A DNA stretch of 9,894 bases from Magnetococcales bacterium (GCA_015229045.1 JADGCJ010000120.1:1-9894); one strand, 5' to 3'; positions 1-5,621 are shown, counted from the first letter of the stretch. Notes: generated by a model from the letters alone, not told the origin. A program made the numbers and translations.

Positions 1-2
1 TC

Positions 3-1223
3 TACGTCAAACCGGTGATGAAATTCAATTGGGAACCGATGGGAAGCGAGATGATCGTCACCGATGCCGAAGGGGATCTGGTGCGGACCATCAACGGATT
101 CAGTGTGGCGGAACTTTATCGTCATTACTTCGGTAAAGGTGTCGAAACAAACCTGATCTCCATCAGCAGCGTATTTCCGTTGATGCGCAAGCGTGGCGAC
201 ATCCATGTTTCCAATATTCTCCTGGAGGTGGACGAAAATGGCGCATGCCTGTTTTCCGGCAGGATGGGGGTGGGTGAACAGGTCGTCTTCGGTTGCGCCG
301 ATGTTGACATGCTGCTCGATAACACCTACCTGGAACATGCGCTGACACATCATATCGAGGCTATTTGGGCATATAGCTGTGGTGGACGCAAAAAGATACT
401 GCAAAAGGAGATTGACAAGGAACTTCTTCCCCTTGCCAGGCTTGCTCCCACGGCGGGATTTTTCACGTATGGAGAATTTTTTACCGCGATGGTCGGCCAG
501 CATGAGATTCTGAACAATACCATGACGTTCGTGGGATTGAGCGAAAACCCCTACGAACGACAACATCGATTCATGGAGCAGGAACAGAGGGTTCAGTCGG
601 ACCTGGAAATATCACCGCGGCAAATATTTCAGGCGATGACCCATTTTGCCAATGCCGTGGCCTATGAACGGGATGAATCGTATCGCCAGATTGCCCAATA
701 TGCCGCTGAACTCGATGTCAAGAACGCCCAACTTGAGCGACTCTACATGACGGACAGGCTGACGGGCATCAATAATCGCTATAAACTCGACGCGGTGTTG
801 AGCGAGCGTCTGAGTCTTTTTCAACGATATGCCACTCCATTCTCTGTGGTGCTGTTCGACGTGGATAAATTCAAGAGCATCAACGATACGCATGGCCATA
901 CCGTGGGCGATGACGTTTTGTGTACGCTTGCCGGTCTGGTCAAGACGCATGTACGAGATACTGATTTCTTCGGTCGCTGGGGTGGAGAAGAATTTTTGCT
1001 CATTTGTTCCGAGACCTTACTTGAAGGTGGAAAGGACATTGCGGAAAAAATGCGCGGCCTTCTGGAGCGACATCGATTCAACGTCGTCGAGCGTGTAACC
1101 GCCAGCTTTGGCGTCAGCCAGTGCCAGGTCGGTGATAACGCGACGACGTTGCTGGCGCGCGCCGATCAGGCACTCTACAGTGCCAAACGCAATGGCCGTA
1201 ACCGGGTCGAGATCCTCGCATGA
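3..1223 (+). CDS. FIST-GGDEF diguanylate cyclase (5' partial)
   Basis: Signalling enzyme expected to make cyclic di-GMP from two GTP. The N-terminal two thirds resemble the C-terminal part of a FIST sensor domain, with the typical GFFTYGEFF stretch near 459-485. A linker helix, likely coiled coil, lies around 660-750 (AAELDVKNAQLERLY), followed by a GGDEF domain beginning at TDRLTGINNR (about 750). The active-site loop is GGEEF at 981-995. An inhibitory I-site RxxD (RDTD) lies five residues before it, so the enzyme looks active and product-inhibited. The DxxK motif DVDKFKSIND is also present. The frame is open to the left edge (YVKPV before the first in-frame GTG/ATG at 15/18), and FIST_N is missing, so the real start lies outside the window. 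FIST domains are thought to bind small ligands such as amino acids; the ligand here is unknown. Nothing links it functionally to the minus-strand genes. Confidence 0.9.
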   Translation, partial: YVKPVMKFNWEPMGSEMIVTDAEGDLVRTINGFSVAELYRHYFGKGVETNLISISSVFPLMRKRGDIHVSNILLEVDENGACLFSGRMGVGEQVVFGCADVDMLLDNTYLEHALTHHIEAIWAYSCGGRKKILQKEIDKELLPLARLAPTAGFFTYGEFFTAMVGQHEILNNTMTFVGLSENPYERQHRFMEQEQRVQSDLEISPRQIFQAMTHFANAVAYERDESYRQIAQYAAELDVKNAQLERLYMTDRLTGINNRYKLDAVLSERLSLFQRYATPFSVVLFDVDKFKSINDTHGHTVGDDVLCTLAGLVKTHVRDTDFFGRWGGEEFLLICSETLLEGGKDIAEKMRGLLERHRFNVVERVTASFGVSQCQVGDNATTLLARADQALYSAKRNGRNRVEILA

Positions 1224-1312
1224 GGCGTTGTACTGAGCAGCTTTGCCGCAGCTACGGGGAGCCCCGTCATCACCGGTGCCTTCGCCTGATCTGAGGTATC
1301 ATCCTCTTCTAT

Positions 1313-1333
1313 CCGGCTGGCGTTGTGCCAGCC
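1313..1333. other. Short inverted repeat after the GGDEF gene
   Basis: GGCTGGC at 1315-1321 and GCCAGCC at 1327-1333 form a 7-bp perfect stem with a 5-nt loop. There is no T tract after it, so it is a poor intrinsic terminator. It sits about 90 bp after the GGDEF stop and 28 bp before the recombinase fragment, and might be a recombination remnant. A second, weaker hairpin (ACGGGG-AG-CCCCGT) lies at 1254-1267. Function unknown. Confidence 0.3.
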
Positions 1334-1360
1334 AACCCGTTGCTTGAGGAGGAGTTCCGA

Positions 1361-1470
1361 ATGAAAGCTTTACGCCAACGAATGATCGACGAGATGAACC
1401 TGGCCGGACTGGCTGCCAACACCCAGCAGATCTGCCTGGGGGCGGTGGGCAAACTGGCCGTCCACAATAG
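1361..1470 (+). pseudogene. Tyrosine recombinase (phage-type integrase) N-terminal fragment
   Basis: After a clear ribosome site (GAGGAGG, about 1347-1353), an ATG at 1361 opens a frame reading MKALRQRMIDEMNLAGL, AANTQQICLGAVGKLAVH. This matches the start of the SAM-like N-terminal domain of tyrosine recombinases (L-R-x-R-M-I-x-x-M-x-L-x-G-L-x-x-x-T-Q). The family resemblance stops at about codon 36 (around 1468). The same frame then runs on as unrelated sequence to a stop at 1565-1567. The core-binding remainder and the catalytic R-H-R-Y domain are absent, so it cannot be active. Family and breakpoint come from motif recognition only. It is probably the stub of an integrase destroyed by a deletion that joined it to the antitoxin-like fragment just downstream. 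Confidence 0.6.
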
Positions 1471-1475
1471 GGTTG

Positions 1476-1622
1476 CCTTATCACGGCATCATGGACGCCG
1501 TTCTGGAGATGGCCTACGACCTTCACGGTGCAGGGCTGATTGCGGACCAACGCATGACCGAGTATGAGGCGTTCCAACATGCCTATGCCATGAGCCACAT
1601 GTCTTCAAGAAAATGCCGGTAG
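1476..1622 (+). pseudogene. Fragment resembling a HigA-type antitoxin N-terminus
   Basis: In a different frame from the recombinase stub, a 43-codon stretch beginning at the ATG at 1491 reads MDAVLEMAYDLHGAGLIADQ, RMTEYEAF, and ends at a TAG at 1620-1622. The pattern (helix, DLHxAGxI, then RMxEYxAF) resembles the leader helices of HigA-like antitoxins that normally precede an XRE helix-turn-helix domain. Here the helix-turn-helix is missing and the last residues (SRKCR) look random. The frame is open a few codons upstream (PYHGI), so the true start was probably lost with the fusion. It has no ribosome site of its own. It is most likely a remnant rather than a working gene. The family assignment is tentative. 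Confidence 0.4.
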
Positions 1623-2137
1623 ACCATGCGGGGGGGCCATGCCTACATTATGGAACGCCTCTCAAGAACCGCGTTGATGACGAAAATTGACCGGGCCGGA
1701 TCGCCGGTCACATGGGCGGGGCCGGACAGGGATCGAAAGGTCGGCGTTCCCCCCCGAAAAATGATCGCCCAGTCGAAATTCCCGAAAACCTTCGCCGCCG
1801 GGCCGGAGCAAGTTTCCCCCGGGAGATGAAAAGCCTTTCTGGCCAGTGACCTGCCGCGCCCCCCCCTGGGTATCGCTTCCCAAGAAAAACCGCCAAACCT
1901 TCTCCGCTTTCTCTGAAAAAACAATAGAGAATGGTTCGACCCCAGTTCGGCTCGCTCCAACGCAAAGACGACGCCCAAACTCCGGACGCAAAAACACCGC
2001 ATGCCTGACGGGTGTGGTTGCCGCTTGTGTTGGGGCTGAGAACCCCGTGTCCTGACGCTACCCTCTGGGGCCGGGACCGGATGCAAGTGGAAATCCCCGG
2101 ACACTGTGGGATACACTGGGCGGCAGGAGGAGACGCC
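1623..2137. other. About 515 bp with no convincing gene
   Basis: Open frames exist on both strands here, but they overlap each other, have no ribosome site, match no family I recognise, and have arginine/serine/proline-rich composition typical of chance frames in GC-rich DNA. One perfect inverted repeat is visible: TGACCGG (1688-1694) and CCGGTCA (1704-1710) around a 9-nt spacer, which could be an operator or just a hairpin. A GGGG-ctgagaa-CCCC hairpin lies near 2034-2048. The promoter of the DUF1640 gene should lie in the right half, but I cannot point to a convincing -35/-10 pair. Confidence 0.4.
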
Positions 2138-2644
2138 ATGAGCAATGCGATTGCTTTCGACACCCTGAAATTTGCCAAGCGGCTGAAGGAGGCTGGGGTT
2201 CCAGAGACTCAAGCCGAGGTTCAGGCCGAGCTGCTGGCCGAGGCTCTGGCCGAGCGGTTGGCATCCAAGGAGGACGTGGCCGCTCTCGATGGGAAGATTG
2301 AGGTCCGGGTTAAGGAACTGGATGGCAAGATCGAACTCCGGGTTGCCGAGCTGAGGCGGGACATCAAGGAGGTCGAGGCCAACCTGAAACGGGACATCAA
2401 GGAACTGGATGTCAAGCTGGAAACCCGGCTCAAAGAGCTTGAACTTCGGATGGTCGTCAAAACTGGAGGGATGATCCCGGCGAGTATCGGGCTCTTGTTT
2501 GGCCTCATGCGGGCATGGCCCCTGCCGGTGCAGTACGTCAACCCTCCCTCCCAGGATATGCGCCAGCCCCTACCCCCTGCCCCCCAGGGGTTTATCCCGT
2601 CTCCCGGAGGGGTTCCCTTCCCCCCTGGTCGGGCGATTCCCTGA
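2138..2644 (+). CDS. DUF1640 coiled-coil membrane protein with Pro-rich tail
   Basis: A 168-aa protein starting at the ATG at 2138 behind a strong ribosome site (CAGGAGGAG at 2124-2132). The start MSNAIAFDTLKFAKRLKEAG, then VPETQAEVQAELLAEALAER, is typical of the DUF1640 (CCDC90-like) family. It is followed by charged repeats (GKIEVRVKELD, GKIELRVAEL, RRDIKEVEAN, LKRDIKELD) forming a long coiled coil, roughly residues 45-105. A likely membrane segment (GGMIPASIGLLFGLM) follows at about 110-125. Family members usually end soon after this segment. Here a 35-40 residue Pro-rich tail (PPSQ, PLPPAPQG, PSPGGVPFPPG) follows. Bacterial function is not well established; the design suggests a membrane-anchored oligomer. 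It stands alone on the + strand and is convergent with hepT. Confidence 0.8.
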   Translation: MSNAIAFDTLKFAKRLKEAGVPETQAEVQAELLAEALAERLASKEDVAALDGKIEVRVKELDGKIELRVAELRRDIKEVEANLKRDIKELDVKLETRLKELELRMVVKTGGMIPASIGLLFGLMRAWPLPVQYVNPPSQDMRQPLPPAPQGFIPSPGGVPFPPGRAIP

Positions 2645-2665
2645 GCTGTCATCCCTCGCCCGGCT

Positions 2666-2689
2666 TGATTCCCCGAAAGGGGGGAATCA
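2666..2689 (+). terminator. Terminator-like hairpin after the DUF1640 gene
   Basis: TGATTCCCC (2666-2674) pairs perfectly with GGGGAATCA (2681-2689) around a 6-nt loop GAAAGG, giving a 9-bp stem. A pyrimidine-rich stretch TTCTCTCTTCC follows on the + strand. It lies 22 bp after the DUF1640 stop and before the convergent hepT stop at 2752. The T tract is interrupted by C, so efficiency is uncertain. Confidence 0.5.
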
Positions 2690-2751
2690 TTCTCTCTTCC
2701 CTCCCAGGGGAAGGTCTCCCCGTGAGCCCCATCGTCAGCAGGGTTACCCCG

Positions 2752-3216
2752 TCACGGGTCGGGTGGCACATGGTCGATCGCGCCTTGTGGTTCATTCGTC
2801 CGCCTGCCATCCCGCAACAGGATGACACGGCTGAAATCCAGCAGCTCATCCAGATGTTTGGTAATGATGGCCACGGTGATGGGCAATTGCAGGGTCTGGT
2901 AGTCATGCACGGCGATATTGCGGAAGCCCACCATGCGCTTGAGATCGTCGGATAGTGCGGGTTCGATCCAGCCGCCTTGCGCCAGAAGATCGAAGACGTT
3001 GCGCGCACCTTGGGGTACTCCCAGCCGTTCGCGACGGATCAGGTGTTGCCCCATGTCCAGGGCCGCCTCGCAGGCTCGCTGAATGTTGAGAATGGCAGCA
3101 TCCTGGCGCGTGAAGTCCCCTGCGAAGGAGGCGGGATCCTTTTGGTACTCTTCGCGAGCCCGGGCCACGCAGCGCTCAATGGAGGCGGATTTGTTGAGCA
3201 GCACGTCATCGGCCAT
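2752..3216 (-). CDS. hepT: HepT-like HEPN toxin (DUF86)
   Basis: A 154-aa protein of the DUF86/HepT branch of HEPN ribonuclease toxins. Family members form dimers and act as RNases; several are silenced when a paired MntA adds AMP to the tyrosine of the active motif. Residues 43-62 (LNIQRACEAALDMGQHLIRR) are the typical first HEPN helix. The catalytic motif R-x4-H-x-Y is complete at R99, H104, Y106 (RNIAVHDY). The C-terminus (LLRDGRRTNEPQGAIDHV...) looks like random extension after the normal family end and may reflect a 3' rearrangement. The ATG at 3216 overlaps the end of the upstream mntA by 11 bp, so the two are translationally linked, with AGAGGGAA as ribosome site. It is the last gene of the minus-strand block and is convergent with the DUF1640 gene. 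Confidence 0.88.
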   Translation of the reverse strand: MADDVLLNKSASIERCVARAREEYQKDPASFAGDFTRQDAAILNIQRACEAALDMGQHLIRRERLGVPQGARNVFDLLAQGGWIEPALSDDLKRMVGFRNIAVHDYQTLQLPITVAIITKHLDELLDFSRVILLRDGRRTNEPQGAIDHVPPDP

Positions 3217-3613
3217 GGATGGTTCCCTCTTGATGGATGATCTTCAGAAGCGGCGCACGGGCTTCATCCAAGGCGGTCTTTTCGCTGAGGATGAAGCTTT
3301 CATAAAGGGCGGCCTGGTGATCCTTTTCCCAGATCCGCCGCCCGGTGGTGATGACCTGGTATTGCATCACCGTGGAGGCGGCGCGCAGGTCCAGCAGGTC
3401 CACCGGGCAGCCAGCTATTTCCGCCAGATTACCGGACAAGCGCCACAGGGCGACCGGATCGGCTCTGCCCGGGATGAGAATGGCCAGATCCAGATCGCTT
3501 TCCGGTCCGGCGTCCCCGGAGACGCAGCTGCCGAAGGCGTAGAACGCCAGCAGTTCCGGCAGCGCCTCTTGAAGCGTTCGCGACACTCCCGGCTGGTCCC
3601 ATAAACCGTTCAC
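3206..3613 (-). CDS. mntA: MntA-like nucleotidyltransferase antitoxin
   Basis: A 135-aa minimal nucleotidyltransferase (MNT family). The signature GSx10DxD is complete: G28-S29, then ten residues, D40-L41-D42 (FGSCVSGDAGPESDLDLAI), so metal and nucleotide binding should be intact. Known MntA antitoxins AMPylate the tyrosine of a partner HepT; the partner here, hepT, overlaps its 3' end by 11 bp. The start is the GTG at 3611-3613. It overlaps the TGA stop (3610-3612) of the HsdS-tail reading frame as GTGA, and the GGGGGGAG of that tail, two bases upstream, is the ribosome site. Its expression is therefore probably coupled to whatever is translated through the tail. This arrangement implies the pair once sat directly behind an hsdS. 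Confidence 0.88.
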   Translation of the reverse strand: MNGLWDQPGVSRTLQEALPELLAFYAFGSCVSGDAGPESDLDLAILIPGRADPVALWRLSGNLAEIAGCPVDLLDLRAASTVMQYQVITTGRRIWEKDHQAALYESFILSEKTALDEARAPLLKIIHQEGTIHGR

Positions 3614-3633
3614 AACTCCCCCCGGAAGGCGCG
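3610..3633 (-). repeat. HsdS 3'-end copy 1
   Basis: These 24 bases encode, on the minus strand, the end of HsdS (RAFRGEL and stop). They are identical to the genuine hsdS end at 7343-7366. They also provide the ribosome site and overlap the GTG start of mntA. Confidence 0.85.
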
Positions 3634-3699
3634 TTGACAGAGCGAGCCGAACAGAATGATCCGCTTCGTGTGGACATTTTCCACGATTCGGGCGCTCAT
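3610..3699 (-). pseudogene. MNT nucleotidyltransferase/HsdS-tail hybrid frame (copy A)
   Basis: A 29-codon frame from the ATG at 3699 to TGA. Its first half (MSARIVENVHTKRIILFGS) is the start of an MNT-family nucleotidyltransferase up to the G-S of the active site. It then continues as LCQRAFRGEL, the conserved C-terminus of type I specificity subunits; the real HsdS here ends SLTQRAFRGEL. The frame is open upstream through TNADLSA, while an alternative start (MTITN, then TAA) lies just before in another frame, suggesting a small frameshift in the ancestral leader. No good ribosome site is visible. The fusion point lies at CTGTTCGGCTCG, which could code for LFGS in either parent gene, so short homology may have guided the join. 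Unlikely to be functional as protein, but it may still couple translation into mntA. Confidence 0.75.
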
Positions 3700-3756
3700 G
3701 GCGGACAGGTCGGCGTTAGTTCGTGATGGTCATGATCGGCGCTCCATATGAACTGG

Positions 3757-4017
3757 TCACTTCTTTCCCTTGTTGGGCCGTTGGGTCAGGGCCGAGCCGG
3801 CGGCGCTTTTACCGGCCCTGCTGGTTCCCGGGCTCTTCAGCGCCTTGCTGGCGGCGGATGCCGCCTTGGGGCCGGTCACCTTGGCGTTGCCGGTTTGCGC
3901 CAGGGCTGAGCCGGCGGCGGACTTGGCCGCCTGGCTGGCATTGGGATTGCGTAGCGTCTTGGCCGCCGCCGATGCGGCCTTCTTGCCAGTGCTTTCAGAG
4001 TTCTTTCGAGATGCCAT
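3757..4017 (-). CDS. Small Ala/Lys-rich protein with two internal repeats
   Basis: An 86-aa basic, low-complexity protein starting MASRKNSESTGKKAASAAAK. Two 32-residue repeats make up most of it: residues 11-42 (GKKAASAAAKTLRNPN..., KSAAGSALAQT) and 49-80 (GPKAASAASKALKSPG..., KSAAGSALTQR). The tail is PNKGKK. Similar small Lys/Ala-rich proteins are annotated as hypothetical in many proteobacteria; the basic, Ser/Ala-rich make-up would suit DNA or RNA binding, but this is inference. The start at 4017 was chosen because similarity to such proteins begins there; an upstream ATG at 4050 would add MISLAQKPI and overlap the HIRAN stop. The 3' part of the gene (below 3892) lies in repeat A, and the copy of that part in repeat B is fused to an ATPase fragment. 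Confidence 0.65.
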   Translation of the reverse strand: MASRKNSESTGKKAASAAAKTLRNPNASQAAKSAAGSALAQTGNAKVTGPKAASAASKALKSPGTSRAGKSAAGSALTQRPNKGKK

Positions 4018-4040
4018 GATGGGCTTCTGTGCCAATGATA

Positions 4041-4475
4041 TCATGCCTGTCCGGGCCGGGTTTCCATGAGGATCTCCATCTGGATCCTCTCCCACGGGTT
4101 GCTGGAATCCTTGAGCCCCGCGATGCGGGCCCGCAGGGTCTGCCCCCGGTCCAGCATTTGGGAAACCGCCACGTTGGCGGCACGGGGGACGTAGCCCAGC
4201 TTCCGCCCGTTCCAGAGTACCATCACCGCCTTGCCGTCATAGGGGTTGTCCGCCTCCCGTTGCAGGGCCAGCGGCTGGCCCATCCCCAGCCGGGGCCAGA
4301 GCCGTTCCCCCTGGTGGTACTGGAACCCGGCCACAGGGGAGGTCTGGAGCAGCACCTCGGCGGGTGGCGTTTCAGGTTCCACCCGGGGCTGGGCCACGCC
4401 ACTACGCACCCCGCCGAACAGGAGCGCGGCCAGTCCAGTGCCCGCTTTCAGGAATCTTCGCTTCGAGAGGTTCAT
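4041..4475 (-). CDS. Exported HIRAN-domain protein
   Basis: A 144-aa protein. Residues 1-28 form a signal peptide with a Tat-like n-region SKRRFLK (residues 4-10), hydrophobic core LAALLFGG and a likely cut after SGVA; a lysine stands where the first of the twin arginines is usual, unless R6-R7 serves as the pair. Residues about 47-120 look like a HIRAN domain: SPVAGFQYHQG, LALQREADNPYDGKAVMV, NGRKLGYVPR, then MLDRGQTLRARI. HIRAN is known as a DNA-end binding module in SNF2 helicases such as HLTF, but stand-alone exported versions are known and their role is unclear. The ATG at 4475 has GGAG seven bases upstream; a longer frame to 4544 lacks these signals. The Ala/Lys-rich gene starts 23 bp after its stop, so the two may be co-transcribed. 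Confidence 0.75.
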   Translation of the reverse strand: MNLSKRRFLKAGTGLAALLFGGVRSGVAQPRVEPETPPAEVLLQTSPVAGFQYHQGERLWPRLGMGQPLALQREADNPYDGKAVMVLWNGRKLGYVPRAANVAVSQMLDRGQTLRARIAGLKDSSNPWERIQMEILMETRPGQA

Positions 4476-4657
4476 GGCCGGTCTCCGCTGAAGGAATGCC
4501 TGACCCTCTCCAACGCAACGCCCGGACCAATCGAGCCGCTTCACTGTGAATGAATGATTTGTCCTTGTTCTTCAGCATGTTGCAAGTTGGCGACTGAACC
4601 GCCTGCCCCCTGTCTCACAGCTCAATCACAAACAATATTCTGGTTTCATGATATTTC

Positions 4658-4864
4658 TTACTCTAACGCCGCGTGGTTGCGGGTTCTGGGGATCTCCTGA
4701 TCACGATGGGCGAGCCATGCCTTGAGGCTCTTCTCCACCGCCTGCTGGGCGTGCAAACCGAAAATCTCATCCGGAAAGCGTTCGGCGTCCTGCATGTTGG
4801 CGATGGCTTGCCGGTCACGCCCGGCGGCCTCCAGCATGCGCCGGGCGGTTTCATGATCGGGCAT
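4658..4864 (-). pseudogene. Truncated HEPN-domain protein paired with the second MntA
   Basis: A 68-aa frame with the first part of a HEPN domain of the kind paired with MNT nucleotidyltransferases: ARRMLEAAGRDRQAIANMQD, then IFGLHAQQAVEKSLKAWLA, which matches the usual FHAQQAxEKxLKA helix. The frame stops right after IPRTRNHAALE, where homologues continue for about 60 residues that carry the R-x4-6-H active site. That motif is absent, so RNase activity is not expected. The AT-rich sequence after the stop (4560-4660) does not continue the domain in any frame I can see, so this looks like a deletion or replacement rather than a simple frameshift. Its start overlaps the upstream mntA by 14 bp, as in the intact pair at 2752-3613. 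Confidence 0.7.
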
Positions 4865-5183
4865 GGAGCACCTTCTCCTCCCGCAGAGCGCGGGCGACGA
4901 CGTGGTTGGCGGAGGACTTCAACCGCTCCACCTCCTCGCTGGAATAGACCAGGATATCCGTCGCCACCGGAATGGTCCCCATGGCCCGCTCCAGACGGTT
5001 GATCTCCCGGAAGCGGCTGCGCTGGGGGCCGAAAGGTTCGGCTTCGATCACCAGCAGGTCCACGTCGGAATCGGTTTGGCCATCGCCCCGCTCCTGGGAA
5101 CCGAACAGAATAATGCGCTCCGGCTGGGCGACGGCGACGATGGCGCGCACCATGGCGGCCAGATGGGTTTCGGTGGCGTTCAT
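4851..5183 (-). CDS. Second MntA-like nucleotidyltransferase
   Basis: A 110-aa MNT-family protein with intact GSx10DxD: FGS, QERGDGQTDS, DVDLLVIEAE. A QPERIILFGS strand precedes it. The start is the ATG at 5181-5183; its last base pairs overlap the TGA of the HsdS tail (GTGATGAAC) and GGGGGGAG five bases upstream is the ribosome site. An in-frame GTG one codon earlier is less likely. It differs clearly in sequence from the first MntA, so the two modules are not copies of each other even though the DNA before both is almost identical. Its HEPN partner is truncated, so this antitoxin may be an orphan. Confidence 0.85.
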   Translation of the reverse strand: MNATETHLAAMVRAIVAVAQPERIILFGSQERGDGQTDSDVDLLVIEAEPFGPQRSRFREINRLERAMGTIPVATDILVYSSEEVERLKSSANHVVARALREEKVLHARS

Positions 5184-5206
5184 CACAACTCCCCCCGGAA
5201 GGCACG
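5183..5206 (-). repeat. HsdS 3'-end copy 2
   Basis: Same 24-base HsdS end as at 7343-7366 with one difference (A at 5205). Its stop codon overlaps the ATG of the second mntA. Confidence 0.85.
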
Positions 5207-5272
5207 TTGACAGAGCGAGCCGAACAGAATGATCCGCTTCGTGTGGACATTTTCCACGATTCGGGCGCTCAT
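5183..5272 (-). pseudogene. MNT nucleotidyltransferase/HsdS-tail hybrid frame (copy B)
   Basis: Second copy of the 29-codon hybrid (MSARIVENVHTKRIILFGS joined to LCQRAFRGEL). The only base change relative to copy A, G to A at 5205, does not change the amino acid if the codon is CGC/CGT-type, but here it alters the R codon before AFRGEL (CGC to TGC on the coding strand), giving C instead of R. The conserved tail is therefore slightly decayed. It ends where the second mntA begins. Confidence 0.7.
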
Positions 5273-5381
5273 GGCGGACAGGTCGGCGTTAGTTCGTGAT
5301 GGTCATGATCGGCGCTCCATATGAACTGGTCACTTCTTTCCCTTGTTGGGCCGTTGGGTCAGGGCCGAGCCGGCGGCGCTT

Positions 5382-5621
5382 TTACCGGCCTTGCTGGTTC
5401 CCGGGCTCTTCAGCGCCTTGCTGGCGGCGGATGCCGCCCTTGGGGCCGGTCACCTTGGCGTTGCCGCGTTCGAAGATCTCCCGGGCGTAGTGGAGCGCCT
5501 GGACGACGGTGCTCTTGCCCGCGTTGTTGGGGCCGAAGAGCAGCGTCACCGGCGCAAACTCGATGCGCACTGGCTCGCGGATGCCATTGAAATTCTCCAG
5601 GGTGAGGGCTTTGAGGATCAT
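5382..5621 (-). pseudogene. AAA ATPase N-terminus fused to Ala/Lys-rich gene remnant
   Basis: The frame opens with MILKALTLENFNGIREPVRI and EFAPVTLLFGPNNAGKSTVV, a RecF/OLD-like AAA ATPase start with a perfect Walker A (GPNNAGKST, residues 30-38). Real family members run several hundred residues with Walker B and D-loop; here homology ends at residue 52 (EIFER). It then continues as GNAKVTGPK, residues 43-51 of the Ala/Lys-rich protein, in the correct frame, because repeat B begins there. An extra C in the run at 5437-5439 then shifts the frame, giving GGIRRQQGAEEPGNQQGR and a stop. Without that base the fusion would read through to the normal GKK end. Cannot be an active ATPase. Its ATG overlaps the stop of the upstream antitoxin (ATGA), so the two were translationally coupled. 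Confidence 0.8.

Larger units (their letters stand above)
3610..3892. repeat. Long direct repeat, copy A (283 bp)
   Basis: Nearly identical to 5183-5466, same orientation, 1573 bp apart. Only three differences were found by reading: G/A at 3632 versus 5205, C/T near 3818 versus 5391, and one extra C in copy B in the C run at 5437-5439. Copy A holds, on the minus strand, the 3' half of the Ala/Lys-rich gene, a short gap, and the MNT-HsdS hybrid frame ending at the TGA that overlaps mntA. The repeat begins exactly at that stop codon. Recombination between A and B would excise or amplify the interval with the HIRAN gene and the second MNT/HEPN pair. Confidence 0.95.
5183..5466. repeat. Long direct repeat, copy B (284 bp)
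   Basis: Partner of 3610-3892, with three differences seen by reading. On the minus strand it carries the 3' half of the Ala/Lys-rich gene, now attached to an AAA ATPase start, plus the MNT-HsdS hybrid frame. Identity ends sharply at 5466, inside codon 52 of the ATPase frame, and at 5183, the first base of the next mntA. Confidence 0.95.

Noticed and set aside
1643..2212. Long open frame of 189 codons on the minus strand
   Set aside because: No ribosome site, no recognisable domain, Arg/Ser/Pro/Gly-rich composition, and it overlaps the start of the well-supported DUF1640 gene antisense.
2515..2955. Plus-strand frame running from the DUF1640 3' end into hepT
   Set aside because: Antisense to hepT and out of frame with DUF1640; its composition is typical of a chance frame.
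4029..4553. Plus-strand 174-codon frame opposite the HIRAN gene
   Set aside because: Shadow of the HIRAN gene, with His/Pro/Gly-rich product and no ribosome site.
4546..4657. AT-rich gap upstream of the HIRAN gene as a promoter (TTGCAA followed 17 nt later by ACAAAT on the minus strand)
   Set aside because: The -10 match is poor and there is no independent support, so it is not listed as a feature.
4663..5250. 195-codon minus-strand frame overlapping mntA2
   Set aside because: It is the shifted frame of the second mntA and its HEPN partner; the product is Arg/Pro-rich and the GSx10DxD motif lies in the other frame.
3610..5466. Repeats A and B as insertion sequence copies
   Set aside because: No transposase gene, no terminal inverted repeats and no target-site duplication are visible; they contain pieces of neighbouring genes instead.
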